DNA from: Streptomyces globisporus
GTDB taxonomy: Bacteria; Actinomycetota; Actinomycetes; Streptomycetales; Streptomycetaceae
Direction of reading: 5' to 3'
Length of the DNA stretch: 64,000 nt
NCBI GenBank assembly: GCA_014649555.1
Contig: BMTG01000006.1
Location: forward strand, 62,001-126,000
Position numbers and translations under genes: made by a program. The notes beneath the pieces were generated by a model. That model saw only the letters and a program-made list of their open reading frames with translations. It made no database searches and was not told the DNA's origin. Positions 44,004 through 53,543 of the stretch are shown here, in pieces. Positions within the stretch are counted from its first letter, which is position 1. Every line of letters begins with the position of its first letter.

Positions 44004-44324
44004 TCACTCGTCTGCGGCACCGCGCCGGTAGCGACGGACGCGGCGGTACTCCTGGAGCTCCCCGGCCTTGTCCAGCTGCACCTCGTAGGAGGCGAGCAGG
44101 CTCGTCGTGTCCGGGATCCGGGGCACCTCGAGAACGTCCACGACCACGCACCAGCCGTCGTCGTCCGAACGCCGGACCGCGGAGACGCCTTCGGCGCGAT
44201 GGCCGATCAGCCCCTCCAGGCTCTGGCAGGCAGCGCGAGCAGCGTGCTCGGGCCCCTTCTTGGGCGCGGTCTTCTTCCGGGCCCTGGTCGGGCTCGTGGC
44301 CCGCGCCGAACGTTGGTCTGCCAT
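44004..44324 (-). CDS. gvpO: Gas vesicle protein GvpO
   Basis: 106 residues. A basic start (RARKKTAPKKGPEH), then ARAACQSLEGLIGHRAEGVS, WCVVVDVLEVPRIPDTTSLL and ASYEVQLDKAGELQEYRRVR, the GvpO signature. First gene of the operon, 37 bases before gvpA, divergent from dnaE2. GvpO is implicated in expression or assembly in halophilic archaea. Confidence 0.92.
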   Translation of the reverse strand: MADQRSARATSPTRARKKTAPKKGPEHAARAACQSLEGLIGHRAEGVSAVRRSDDDGWCVVVDVLEVPRIPDTTSLLASYEVQLDKAGELQEYRRVRRYRRGAADE

Positions 44325-44493
44325 AGCGCCCAGTCTCGTCAGATTCAGGGGCGCCGCATCTTGGGGCGGGCCGGTGGGGCGATACGTCTCCCGGTACACC
44401 TTCCGTGCCTCCGGCTGCCAGCGAAGAGCTCCTCTGCCGACGGTCCGGCGTGATCCCTCGTTCCTGATTCGAACAAATATGCGAACATGGGGT

Positions 44494-44499
44494 TAGAGT
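44494..44499 (+). promoter_or_regulatory. Candidate -10 element for dnaE2
   Basis: TAGAGT lies 78 bases before the dnaE2 ATG. No convincing -35 or LexA site accompanies it, although cgaac occurs twice directly upstream (44470-44474 and 44482-44486). Confidence 0.3.
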
Positions 44500-44576
44500 G
44501 CTTCTTCCTCATCACGATGAATCGGGATGAGAGGGCAGAGATCCGTAAAGGGGGGCATGGGTAACAGGAGGTGTGT

Positions 44577-47500
44577 ATGTCGTTTACGCACCTCCATGCG
44601 GCGAGCGGTTACTCGCTGCGGTACGGGGCCAGCCACCCGTCCGCGCTGGCCGAGCGGGCCGCCGAGCGGGGCCTCGACGCCCTGGCGCTGACCGACCGGG
44701 ACTCCCTGGCGGGCGCGGTGCGCTTCGCCAAGGCGTGTGCGGAGGCCGGGATCCGGCCGCTGTTCGGCGCCGATCTGGCGGTGCCCGGCGTACCGGCGCC
44801 CGGGCCGGTGCCGGGGAAACGGCAGCGGACCGCTCCTTCCCGGGGCGGTCCGTTCGTCACGGAGTCGCCGCAGCGCGCGGTGTTCCTGGCCCGGACCGAA
44901 CGCGGCTGGGCCGAGCTGTGCCGACTGGTGACGGCGGCGTCGGACCAGGGCATCACCTGGCAGGACCTGTCCTGTCCGGACGACGAACTGTTCGTCCTCC
45001 TCGGGGCGGACTCCGAGGTGGGGCAGGCGCTGGCGTCGGGACGGCCGGACCGGGCCGCGGTCCTGCTGGGCCCCTGGCGTGAGCGGTTCGGCCGGTCGCT
45101 GCGTATCGAGACGTCCTGGCACGGGCGGTCCGGCACCGGCCCGGGGTCGCTGCGGCTGGCCGCGCGCATGCTGGGCTTCGCCACCGAGCAGCAGGTGACC
45201 CCGGTGCTCACCAACGCCGTGCGCTACGCCGACCCGGACCGGGGCGAGGTCGCCGACATCCTGGACTCCGCCCGTCTCCTGGTGCCGATCGACGCCCGTG
45301 ACGCGTCCCGGCTCGACACCGGGCAGCGGTGGCTGAAGGACACCGGGGAGATGGAACGGATCGCCGGGCGGATCGCGGAGGCCGCGGGCGGCCGGAGCGG
45401 GGACGCGCGGCGGCTGCTCGCGGCCACCGAGGAGACGTCCGAGGCCTGCGTGGTCGATCCGGGCGGCGCGTTCGGGCTCGGCCGGCTGAACCTGCCCGAG
45501 CCCGAGCTCGTGGGCGCGAGCGCCGAGTCGGTGGACCGGGCGCTCGCGGACCGGTGCGCGGCGGGCATGCTCGGCCGCGGCTACCACCGGGAGGGGAAGC
45601 GCTGGGACCGGCTGGAGGACGAGTTGCGGATCATCGCCGGGCACGGCTTCGCCGGATACTTCCTGACCGTCGCCGAGGTCGCGGCACAGGCCCGGCGGCT
45701 CGGCGTCCGCGTGGCCGCGCGCGGCTCGGGCGTGGGCTCGCTGGTCACGCATCTGCTGGGGATCAGCCCGGTCGACCCGGTGGCGCACGGCCTGGTGATG
45801 GAGCGCTTCCTGTCCGAGCACCGCTCGGCCCTGCCCGATATCGACCTGGACGTCGAGTCCGCCCGCCGTCTGGAGGTCTACCAGGCGGTACGGGAGCGGT
45901 TCGGGGCCGACCGGGTGGCGACACTCGCCGTCTACAAGACCTACCGGGCGCGCGGGGCGATCGAGGTCGTCGCCCGCGCCCGCGGCATGGCTCCGGACCG
46001 GGCGTCCCGGCTGGGCAAGGCGTTCCCGCACATCCGGGCCAAGGATGTGCGGGCCGCGCTCGCCGAGCTGCCGGAGCTGCGCGAGGTCGCCGCCGAGGAC
46101 CACGGGCGCCTCTGGGAGCTGGTGGAGGCGCTCGACGAGCTGCCGTTCGAGGCGGCGTTGCACCCGTGCGGGCTGCTCGTCTCCGACGCGGCGCTGGTAC
46201 GGCGTACCCCGATGGCGCCGACCACCGTGGAGAACATCGCCATGTCCCAGTTCGACAAGGAGGACATCGAGGACACCGGACACCCGAAGATCGACGTCAT
46301 CGGCGTACGGATGCAGTCGGCGCTCGCCCACGCGGCCGCCGAGATCGAACGCGTCACCGGTGAACCCGTCGACCTGGACGATCCCGCGCAGGTGCCGCCG
46401 GACGACCCCGCCACGTACGACCTGATCTCCTCCGGGGACACCCTGGGCACCTTCCAGCTGGAGAGCCCCGGACAGCGGGAGCTGGTGCGGAACCTGCGGC
46501 CGCGGTCGTTCGGCGACCTGGCGCTCGACATCAGCCTGTTCCGGCCCGGACCGGTCGCGGCCAACATGGTGGATCCGCTGATCAAGGCCCGGGACGGCCG
46601 GAGCGTGACCCGTTACGCGCACCGCGACCTGCGGAAGATCCTGGCGGAGACCGAGGGGCAGGTGGTCTACCACGAGCAGGTGATCGAGATCATGAAGGTG
46701 ATGACCGGCTGTGACCGGGGTACGGCCGACGAGGCCCGCCGAGCCCTGTCCGTCCCCGAGCGGCAGGGCCGGGTCCGTGCCTGGTTCGCCGACCGGGCGC
46801 GCGGGCGCGGCTACTCGGTCCAGGTCGTACGGGACGTGTGGAAGACCCTGGAGAACTTCGGCAGCTTCGGCTTCGCCAAGGCGCACGCCGCGGCCTTCGC
46901 GCAGCCCGCCTACCAGTCGAGCTGGCTCAAGGCCCACCGGATGGCGGCCCTGCTCGCCGGGCTGCTCACGCACGACCCGGGGATGTACCACAAGCGGGTC
47001 CTGGCCGCGGACGCCCGGCGGCACGGGGTGCCGCTGCTGCTGCCCGACGTGAACCGCTCCCAGGTCGCCCATATAATCGAACTGGTGTCCAGTAAATGGG
47101 GGGTGCGGATCGGTCTCGCGCAGGTGCGCGGCATCACCGAAGCCGAGAGCGGACGCATCGTGGCCGGGCAGCCGTACGCCTCGGTCGAGGACTTCTGGCA
47201 GCGCGCCCGGCCCAGCCGCCCACTGGCCGAACGACTCGCCCGGGTCGGCGCGTTGAGCGCGTTCGGGTCCCGCCGCGAGCTGCTGCTGAAGGTCGCCGAG
47301 CTGCACCGCTCGGGGCGCGGCGCGGGCGGATCCGCCGCCGGTCAGCTCCCCATGGCGGACACGGGGAGCACGGAAGGCGCGAGGGACACCTGCTCCGGGT
47401 CGGAGGGCGAGTGCGCGGCCGACGCCGTCACGGGCCTGCCGGCCATGGACGCGTCCGAACAGCTCGCCGCCGAACTCGACGTCCTCGGCATGGACATCTC

Positions 47501-48071
47501 CCACCACCTCCTCGACGAGCACCGCTCCCTGCTCGCCGACATCGGCGCGACCCCCGCCGCCGATCTGGCGGGCCTCCGGCACGGCTCCACCGTGCTGGTC
47601 GCCGGCGTCAAGGTCGCCACCCAGACCCCGCCGATCCGCTCCGGCAAGCGCGTCATCTTCGCCACCCTGGACGACCCCACCGGCCTGTCCGACCTGGCGT
47701 TCTTCGAGGACAGCCACGGGCGTTGCGCCCATACGGTGTTCCACAGCGGCCTGCTGCTCGTCCGCGGCACCCTCGCCCGCCGTCCGCCGCGCGCCTTCAG
47801 CATCACCGGCACGGCCGCCTGGAACCTGGCCGAGCTGATCGACCTGTACCGCGAGGGCGGCCCCGCCGCCGTCGCCGACCGGCTCACCCGCGCCGAGTCC
47901 ACCCCGCGCAGGGCCGTGCCACACCGCACCTTCACCCAGCCGAACGGCTACGCCCTGCACCCCTGGGCCGACCTCCAGCCGCCCGGCACGCCCGCCTCCG
48001 CCGGTCTGCCCGCCCTCGACGCGCTCGACGGACGGTCCTTCCACCACGCGAGTCCCGGAAGCGCGGGGTGA
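44577..48071 (+). CDS. dnaE2: Error-prone DNA polymerase DnaE2 (ImuC)
   Basis: 1164 residues. PHP domain at the N-terminus (FTHLHAASGYS, GASHPSALAERAAERGLDAL), the catalytic palm acidic pair in LPDIDLDVESARR, PKIDVIGVRMQSALAH with the third Asp, FNLYRPG-like FRPGPVAANMVDPLI, and VYHEQVIEIMKVMTGCDRG; an OB fold near the C-terminus (AGVKVATQTPPIRSGK, VIFATLDDPTGL). Length and layout fit DnaE2, which carries out translesion synthesis with ImuB. ATG 44577 has AGGAGG; GTG 44571 is an alternative. It is followed six bases later by the imuB-like gene. Confidence 0.93.
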   Translation: MSFTHLHAASGYSLRYGASHPSALAERAAERGLDALALTDRDSLAGAVRFAKACAEAGIRPLFGADLAVPGVPAPGPVPGKRQRTAPSRGGPFVTESPQRAVFLARTERGWAELCRLVTAASDQGITWQDLSCPDDELFVLLGADSEVGQALASGRPDRAAVLLGPWRERFGRSLRIETSWHGRSGTGPGSLRLAARMLGFATEQQVTPVLTNAVRYADPDRGEVADILDSARLLVPIDARDASRLDTGQRWLKDTGEMERIAGRIAEAAGGRSGDARRLLAATEETSEACVVDPGGAFGLGRLNLPEPELVGASAESVDRALADRCAAGMLGRGYHREGKRWDRLEDELRIIAGHGFAGYFLTVAEVAAQARRLGVRVAARGSGVGSLVTHLLGISPVDPVAHGLVMERFLSEHRSALPDIDLDVESARRLEVYQAVRERFGADRVATLAVYKTYRARGAIEVVARARGMAPDRASRLGKAFPHIRAKDVRAALAELPELREVAAEDHGRLWELVEALDELPFEAALHPCGLLVSDAALVRRTPMAPTTVENIAMSQFDKEDIEDTGHPKIDVIGVRMQSALAHAAAEIERVTGEPVDLDDPAQVPPDDPATYDLISSGDTLGTFQLESPGQRELVRNLRPRSFGDLALDISLFRPGPVAANMVDPLIKARDGRSVTRYAHRDLRKILAETEGQVVYHEQVIEIMKVMTGCDRGTADEARRALSVPERQGRVRAWFADRARGRGYSVQVVRDVWKTLENFGSFGFAKAHAAAFAQPAYQSSWLKAHRMAALLAGLLTHDPGMYHKRVLAADARRHGVPLLLPDVNRSQVAHIIELVSSKWGVRIGLAQVRGITEAESGRIVAGQPYASVEDFWQRARPSRPLAERLARVGALSAFGSRRELLLKVAELHRSGRGAGGSAAGQLPMADTGSTEGARDTCSGSEGECAADAVTGLPAMDASEQLAAELDVLGMDISHHLLDEHRSLLADIGATPAADLAGLRHGSTVLVAGVKVATQTPPIRSGKRVIFATLDDPTGLSDLAFFEDSHGRCAHTVFHSGLLLVRGTLARRPPRAFSITGTAAWNLAELIDLYREGGPAAVADRLTRAESTPRRAVPHRTFTQPNGYALHPWADLQPPGTPASAGLPALDALDGRSFHHASPGSAG

Positions 48072-48077
48072 CCGGGG

Positions 48078-49061
48078 ATGATCCTCTACCTCCACTTCGG
48101 CGACCCGCAACCGGACCCCGTCTACCGGCGACTTCTCGACATGGTCGGCGAGTTCACCCCCGTCGCCCAGGCCCTGCCGCCGGACGCGGCCCTCGCCGAC
48201 GTGTCCGGGAGCACCCGCTACTTCGACCGCGACGCCGCCGGGCTCGCGGCCCTGATCCGGATGCGCGCGGCCGCGCTCCACGGCCTCGACGTGACGGTCG
48301 GCATCGGCCCCAACCCGCTGCTCGCCCGGCTCGCCGCACACCGCGGCGAGCCCGGCGCCATCCGTACCGTCCCCGACGACCCCGAGGCCATCACCCGGTT
48401 CCTCGCCGGACTCCCCGCCTCCGCGCTGCCCGGCGTCGGCCCGGCCACCGCCCGCACCCTGGCCTCGTACGGCCTGCGCACCGCCGACCGGATCGCGGCC
48501 ACCCCGCTGCTCACCCTCCAGCGCATCCTGGGCGCGGCCTCCGGGCGCGAACTGCGCGACCGCGCGGCCGGCGTCGACCCCAGCCGCGTCATCGCCGGCG
48601 CCCCGCCCCGCACGGTCGACGCCGAACACCGCTTCGCCCGCGACGAGTCCGACGCCGCCCGCCGGCAGGCCGCCCTGACCCATCTGACCGAACAGCTCGG
48701 CGCCCGCCTCCGCGACGAGCGGCAGACCTGCCGGGTGCTGACCCTGACCGTCCTGTACGCCGACCGTACGGGGCACGCGTCGATCACCCGCAGCCGCACC
48801 CTGCCCGAGGCCACCGCACACACCCCCCGACTCCGCGCCACGGCCCACGCGCTGCACGCCGCTCTGGCGCTCCAGCGGGCCCGGGTCCGCTCCCTGGCCC
48901 TGCGCGCGGGCGAACTCGGCGACGCCGCGTCCGCCTCCCGGCAGCTGACCTTCGGCCCCGACGACGACCGGGCCCGCCGCATCGAAGCCGCGGCCGACCG
49001 CGCCCGGGCCCGCTTCGGGGCGGGCGCGGTACGGCCTGCCAGTACGGCGGGGATGAGGTGA
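48078..49061 (+). CDS. ImuB-like Y-family polymerase homologue
   Basis: 327 residues. Little-finger and thumb parts are recognisable (LPASALPGVGPATARTLASY; HHH region; QLTFGPDDDRARRIEAAADR). The Y-family catalytic residues are not: the usual DMDAF is YLHFGDP at residues 4-10 and the SIDE motif is DVSGS. This matches ImuB, a catalytically dead Y-family protein that docks DnaE2 on the sliding clamp. It is transcribed with dnaE2. No ImuA' gene adjoins. Confidence 0.85.
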   Translation: MILYLHFGDPQPDPVYRRLLDMVGEFTPVAQALPPDAALADVSGSTRYFDRDAAGLAALIRMRAAALHGLDVTVGIGPNPLLARLAAHRGEPGAIRTVPDDPEAITRFLAGLPASALPGVGPATARTLASYGLRTADRIAATPLLTLQRILGAASGRELRDRAAGVDPSRVIAGAPPRTVDAEHRFARDESDAARRQAALTHLTEQLGARLRDERQTCRVLTLTVLYADRTGHASITRSRTLPEATAHTPRLRATAHALHAALALQRARVRSLALRAGELGDAASASRQLTFGPDDDRARRIEAAADRARARFGAGAVRPASTAGMR

Positions 49062-49125
49062 GCGTCCGGCACCAGGGCTTGGGCCGCCGGATCCCGCGAC
49101 CGTGGCGCGCGGCCATCATGGCCCC

Positions 49126-50006
49126 ATGACCTCTCCATCGCACGGCTGGGCGCGGGCCGAGCGCCTCGACGCAGTCCGGATGCTCGACGCCCTCCGTGCC
49201 GAGACCGGTGTCCGGCTGATCCTGGACGGCCCGTGCCCGGGCGGGCAGGTCGGGCCGCCTATGTGCGCCGGGCGGACCGTCGCCACCGCTCCGTGCTCAA
49301 GTGGCGGCCGCACACCCGCTTGGCGGACATGGAGGCGGGGCCGCTCACCGTCAGCCGGGTGCTGCGGCGCGCGGGCTGTCCCGTTCCGGACATCGAGCTG
49401 GTGGCCCAGGCGGGCCACGCGGTCGTCACGGTTCAGGAGTTGCTGCCCGGTACCGTGATCGACCGCCTCGACCACCGCGGTCTGGTTCAGGCCCTCGAAC
49501 TCAACCGGTCGCAGGCCGGCCGGCTCGCCGGCCATCCCGATGTTCCCGCCGCGGAGCTGTTCCTGCGTCAGGACGGCCCCGGCTACTGCCTGCACGAGCC
49601 GCTGCGCCGGCACAACCGTCGCAGTGCCGCGCTGGAGCGGTGGGTCGCCGCCGTCGGCGCGGGCCATCCCGACCGGCCGGCCGGCGACGATGCCGTGCAC
49701 ATGGACTTCCACCCCGGAAACCTGCTGGCGACCGGCGGTTCGATCACCGGCGTCATCGACTGGGACGGAGCCGCTCGCGGCGACCGCCGGTTCGACCTGG
49801 TCACCCTGCGCTTCGGCCTCCACGGCGGGGGAGCGGACCCCGGGGTGGCGCGCCATCTCGACGCCGTCCTCGACGCGCTCCCCGCGGACGTCCTGCGGCC
49901 CGCGTGGGCGCACATGAGCCTGCGCATGGCCGACTGGGCCATCCGGCACTTCACCCCGTCCGAGGTGGAGCACTGGCTCGACCTCGCCGAGCAGCGCGTG
50001 AGCTGA
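49126..50006 (+). pseudogene. Aminoglycoside-phosphotransferase-family gene with frameshift
   Basis: The N-terminal part (WARAERLDAVRMLDAL, VRLILDGPCPGGQVG) is in frame 1; the rest (AAYVRRADRRHRSVLKWRPH, VHMDFHPGNLLA with the catalytic HxDxxxxN, VIDWDGAARGDRRFDL) is in frame 3. One base seems lost in the G-run at about 49250-49254, between the ATP-loop-like GGQVG and AAYVRR. The kinase core is intact downstream, so a shorter product from GTG 49233 is conceivable, but it would lack the first strands. Confidence 0.75.
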
Positions 50007-50016
50007 CGGGCGCCCC

Positions 50017-50112
50017 TCAGCCGCCGGGGTGTTCCGCCCGGTGCGCCGCCCAACGCTGCATCAGCGAGCCGAGCTCCTTCTCCAGGAACCGGAAGAACTC
50101 CAGGGTGTGGCC
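50017..50112 (-). pseudogene. 3' end of a MarR/GbsR-type regulator
   Basis: About 31 codons (GHTLEFFRFLEKELGSLMQR followed by WAAHRAEH) look like the C-terminal helix of GbsR-type MarR regulators, which end xLxFFxFLxxELxxLMxRW. Upstream codons on this strand are antisense to the permease fragment and have no regulator homology. Confidence 0.45.
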
Positions 50113-50622
50113 GCGCTGCGACCGCGCGCCGAGGAGAACGCCGGCCGCGCCGAACCGCTCCTGGCCACCGGTCTCTCCCGCAGCCGCTGGCTCGGCAGCC
50201 ATGTCGCCGTCGCCCTGACCGGCGGCACGGTGCTGCTGGTCCTGGCCGGGCTGTGCTTCGGCGTCTCGGGCGCGGCGTCGGCGGGGGACGGGAGCCTGGT
50301 CCTCGAACTGACCCTCGCGGCGGCCGCGTACGCCCCGGCCCTGTGGGTCACCGTCGGTGGGGCCGTGCTGCTCTTCGGCTGGTTTCCGAGGGCGGGGGCG
50401 GTGGCCTGGATCGTGGCCGTGTACGCGTTGCCCGTCGGCTGTCTGGGGCCCGTCCTCCGGCTCCCGGACGGGCTGACGAACCTGTCGCCCTTCGGCCATG
50501 TGCCCCGGCTCCCGGCCGCGCCCATGACCTGGACCCCGCTGCTCGCCCTCACCGCCGTCGCGGCCGGACTGGTCGCGCTGGGCCTGGTGGGCCTCCGCCG
50601 CCGGGACCTGGACACCACGTGA
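50113..50622 (+). pseudogene. ABC-2 permease (polyketide-antibiotic exporter type), C-terminal fragment
   Basis: About 168 codons: RAEENAGRAEPLLATGLSRS, then four hydrophobic helices and YALPVGCLGPVLRLPDGLTN, LSPFGHVPRLPA, GLVGLRRRDLDTT match the last third of the roughly 530-residue ABC-2 exporters of polyketide antibiotics. The first two thirds and the ATPase gene are missing; a GTG-initiated frame from 50029 would begin with sequence antisense to the regulator remnant. Confidence 0.7.
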
Positions 50623-50646
50623 GGGCCGCTCACCACGGGCCGGACC

Positions 50647-52086
50647 TCACCATCCCGTCCACAGCAGGTGGTTGACGAGCAGTGCCGGTACCGCCGACGC
50701 GATCAGCCACCCCCGCACGGCCCGGCGGGGCAGCAGCGCCGCCGCGGGCAGCAGCCACAGGAGGAACGGCTGCCAGATGCGTTCCGTCTCCGCCTTGCTC
50801 ATCCCGGAGAGGTCGGCGGCGAGCAGCGCCACCAGGGCCGCCAGGACGAGCAACGCCAGCCGTCCTTCCGGGGAGGCCGCCCCGGATCCGCCCCGCAGGG
50901 CCCGTACGGCACCGGGCGCGGCCACCGCGCTCCGGCGCAGCCCGGCGACGGCGGCGAGCCCGGCCGCGACGGTCGCGCAGGCCAGGTTGGCCCACACCCA
51001 GTAGCCGTACGGGCGGACACCCCCCGCACCCTGGTAGTAGCGCTCGACCAACAGGTGGTAGGCGGTCCACCAGTTGAACCCGGCGAGGGTGAAGGCCACC
51101 GGGACCACGAGCGCGCCGAGCAGGAACACCGGCACCGGCCGTGCGGTCCGGGCGAGCACCAGGACCGCGAGCAGGACGGCCGCCATCAGCCCCAGCCCGT
51201 AACTCAGGTAGCAGGTCCACCCGAACAGCAGACCCCCGCCGGCCGCCGCCAGGGCGGGAAAGCGGACCCGGCGGGTGGCGGCCAGGGCGAGCAGGGCCAC
51301 CGACCAGGCGGCGACGGCCGCGAAGTACCCGTCGGCGGAGACGCCCGCCCAGACGGCGGCCGGGGCGAGGACGAGGAAGGGCGCGGCACGCCGGGCCAGC
51401 CGCTCGTCGGCCAGCACCCGGACGGTGATCAGGACGGCCAGCGCCGCCGAACTGCCCACCACGACACACCAGAGTGCCGCCCAGGCGCCGCCGCCGAGCC
51501 CGATGCGGTCCAGCCAGACGAAGGTCAGCGTCGCGCCGGGCGGGTGCCCGGCGACATGGGCGGGCCAGTTGTCGGGCGCGTCGAACAGGATGTGGCCGGT
51601 GAAGCCGCGCAGCGTGGCGGGGATGTCCGCGAAGCGGTCGATGACCTGCAGATACTCGTGCTTGGTGGTGAGCCGCCGCTCGACACCCCGGTACCAGCCG
51701 TCGATCATCGCCATCGAGAGGACCCAGGCCGTGGACCCGGCCCAGGCCGCCGCGAGGAGCCCGCGCCAGGGCAGCCGGGCGGCGAGCGGCGGGCCGTACG
51801 CGACGACCAGGACGGCCATGGTCAGCGCGGCGGGGGTGCCGGGGCCCAGATGGGGGTCCCAGGAGGCCAGGAAGGGCGGCCACTGCGCGAACAGGGTCTG
51901 GTCCCGGTCCTGGATGACCCGGCCGATGAGCACGGCGGCGGTGACCAGCAGCACGCCCGCTGCGGCGGCGGCCAGGTCGGCCCGCCCCGCGCGCCGCGCG
52001 TGTTCGTCGAAGCGGTCCGGCGGTCCGGGCGGGCCGTGTCCCGTGCCGTCGGCGGTGTCCGTGGGGGTGACGTCCTCGGTCTTCAC
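50647..52086 (-). CDS. Polytopic membrane protein, GT-C glycosyltransferase-like
   Basis: 479 residues with about 11-12 membrane helices and an N-terminal cytoplasmic Asp/Thr-rich segment. After helix 1 a short loop ends RDQTLFAQWPPFLASW; a conserved-looking large loop contains DAPDNWPAHVAGHPPGATLT, resembling mannosyltransferase-type (GT-C) proteins. C-terminal GMSKAETERIWQPFLLWLLP is typical of actinobacterial relatives. The donor is probably a polyprenyl-phosphate sugar (family knowledge). GTG 52086. Confidence 0.7.
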   Translation of the reverse strand: MKTEDVTPTDTADGTGHGPPGPPDRFDEHARRAGRADLAAAAAGVLLVTAAVLIGRVIQDRDQTLFAQWPPFLASWDPHLGPGTPAALTMAVLVVAYGPPLAARLPWRGLLAAAWAGSTAWVLSMAMIDGWYRGVERRLTTKHEYLQVIDRFADIPATLRGFTGHILFDAPDNWPAHVAGHPPGATLTFVWLDRIGLGGGAWAALWCVVVGSSAALAVLITVRVLADERLARRAAPFLVLAPAAVWAGVSADGYFAAVAAWSVALLALAATRRVRFPALAAAGGGLLFGWTCYLSYGLGLMAAVLLAVLVLARTARPVPVFLLGALVVPVAFTLAGFNWWTAYHLLVERYYQGAGGVRPYGYWVWANLACATVAAGLAAVAGLRRSAVAAPGAVRALRGGSGAASPEGRLALLVLAALVALLAADLSGMSKAETERIWQPFLLWLLPAAALLPRRAVRGWLIASAVPALLVNHLLWTGW

Positions 52087-52271
52087 GCTGGCACGTTATG
52101 CACACCGGATGGCGATCGGGCGGTCCGGCGGGGCCGCGTCACCGAACCGTCAGATTCGCTCCTGACGCGGCTTCTCGCGGTGATGGCCGTCGCGTCGTCC
52201 GGCCGCGACGTCAGAATTCCGTCAGGAGTCGTACCCGGCCGTGGACGGTGTTCCGCGCATAGCGTCGGACC

Positions 52272-53543
52272 ATGCCCGAACGCCGCCCCACCCGCCTCCT
52301 CCCAGGCGCCCTCCGCACCCTGCGTACGCCCGCCGACCCGGGATTCTGGCGCAGCCCCGTCCGAGGGGCGCGCTTCACCGCCGTCCTCGGCGTCGTCCTG
52401 CTCGTCGGCCTCACCCTGCTGTTCGTCACCGGCCTGCTCTCGTACGCCGCCTACAACCCGGACCTGAACCCGGTCAACGACAAGACGCCGGACAAGGGCC
52501 TGCTGGGCTTCTACCTGTTCTCCTGGCCGACGGGCCCGCACTGGCTCTACCGGCTCACCCAGGGGCTGCACGTCACCGTCGGCATCGTGCTCGTGCCCGT
52601 CCTGCTCGCGAAGCTCTGGTCGGTGATCCCCCGGCTCTTCGCCCTGCCGCCCGCCCGTTCCGTGGGGCACGCCCTGGAGCGGCTCTCCCTGCTGCTGCTC
52701 ATCGGCGGGGCGTTGTTCCAGTTCATCACCGGACTGCTCAACATCCAGCTGGACTACCTCTTCCCCGGATCCTTCTACACCCTGCACTTCTACGGCGCCT
52801 GGGTCTTCCTGGCCGGGTTCGTCACCCATACGGTCCTCAAGGCGCCGCAGGCCGTACGGGTGTTGCGCAACGGCATCCCGCGCGGCGAGGCGGACACCCT
52901 GGCCGCCCCCGACCCGCTCCCCGCCACCCTGTCCCGGCGCGGCGCGCTGGCCATGGTGGGCGCCGGTTCGCTCCTGCTGCTGATCACCTCGGCCGGCCGG
53001 AGCTTCGACGGGCCGCTGCGCCGCATCGCGCTCCTCACCCCGCGCGGCGGCACCGACCCGGGGCCGGGGCCGAACGCCTTCCAGGTCAACAAGACCGCCG
53101 CCGCCGTACGGATCACCTCCGCCGACACGGGGGAGCGCTGGCGGCTGACCGTACGGGGGCCCGCCGGGGAGTTCCGCTTCTCCCGGGCCGAACTGCTCGC
53201 CATGGAACAGCACAGCACGGCGCTCCCGATCGCCTGCGTGGAGGGTTGGTCCACCTCGGACCAGCAGTGGCGCGGGGTGCGGCTCTCCGATCTGGCGGCG
53301 CTCGCCGGATTCCCGGACCGGCCGCCGGGCGTGTTCGTCGAGTCGCTCCAGCGCGGCGGCTCCTTCCGCAAGGCCGCGCTGCGCGACAACCAGGTCCGTG
53401 ACGGCCGCTCGCTGCTCGCGCTGGAGGTGAACGGCGCCCCGCTGTCGGCGGACCACGGCTACCCGGCCCGGATCATCGTCCCCGCCGCGCCCGGAGTCCT
53501 GAACACCAAGTGGGTCGAGACCCTGACGTTCGGAGAGCTGTGA
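52272..53543 (+). CDS. Cytochrome b / sulfite-oxidase-type molybdopterin fusion protein
   Basis: 423 residues. The N-terminal half has four to five membrane helices with haem-type His residues (LTQGLHVTVGIVLVPVLLAK; SFYTLHFYGAWVFLAGFVTH), as in b561-like cytochromes. A linker SRRGALAMVGAGSLLL marks another membrane segment. Residues about 260-423 form a sulfite-oxidase molybdopterin domain with the Mo-ligand Cys in PIACVEGWST, then ADHGYPARIIVPAAPGVLNT and KWVETLTF. The enzyme would be tethered outside and pass electrons through its own cytochrome. It contrasts with the soluble TAT enzyme at 9694-10947. Confidence 0.88.
   Translation: MPERRPTRLLPGALRTLRTPADPGFWRSPVRGARFTAVLGVVLLVGLTLLFVTGLLSYAAYNPDLNPVNDKTPDKGLLGFYLFSWPTGPHWLYRLTQGLHVTVGIVLVPVLLAKLWSVIPRLFALPPARSVGHALERLSLLLLIGGALFQFITGLLNIQLDYLFPGSFYTLHFYGAWVFLAGFVTHTVLKAPQAVRVLRNGIPRGEADTLAAPDPLPATLSRRGALAMVGAGSLLLLITSAGRSFDGPLRRIALLTPRGGTDPGPGPNAFQVNKTAAAVRITSADTGERWRLTVRGPAGEFRFSRAELLAMEQHSTALPIACVEGWSTSDQQWRGVRLSDLAALAGFPDRPPGVFVESLQRGGSFRKAALRDNQVRDGRSLLALEVNGAPLSADHGYPARIIVPAAPGVLNTKWVETLTFGEL

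Noticed and set aside
44465-44490. Possible LexA (SOS) box before dnaE2
   Set aside because: cgaac occurs as a direct repeat, not as the GAAC-N4-GTTC palindrome; a PafBC-type motif was not found either.
44493-48857. A very long open frame (about 1450 codons) antisense to dnaE2 and imuB
   Set aside because: It has no recognisable motif, is biased in composition as expected for the complement of GC3-rich codons, and is contradicted by the strong DnaE2 and ImuB homology on the plus strand.
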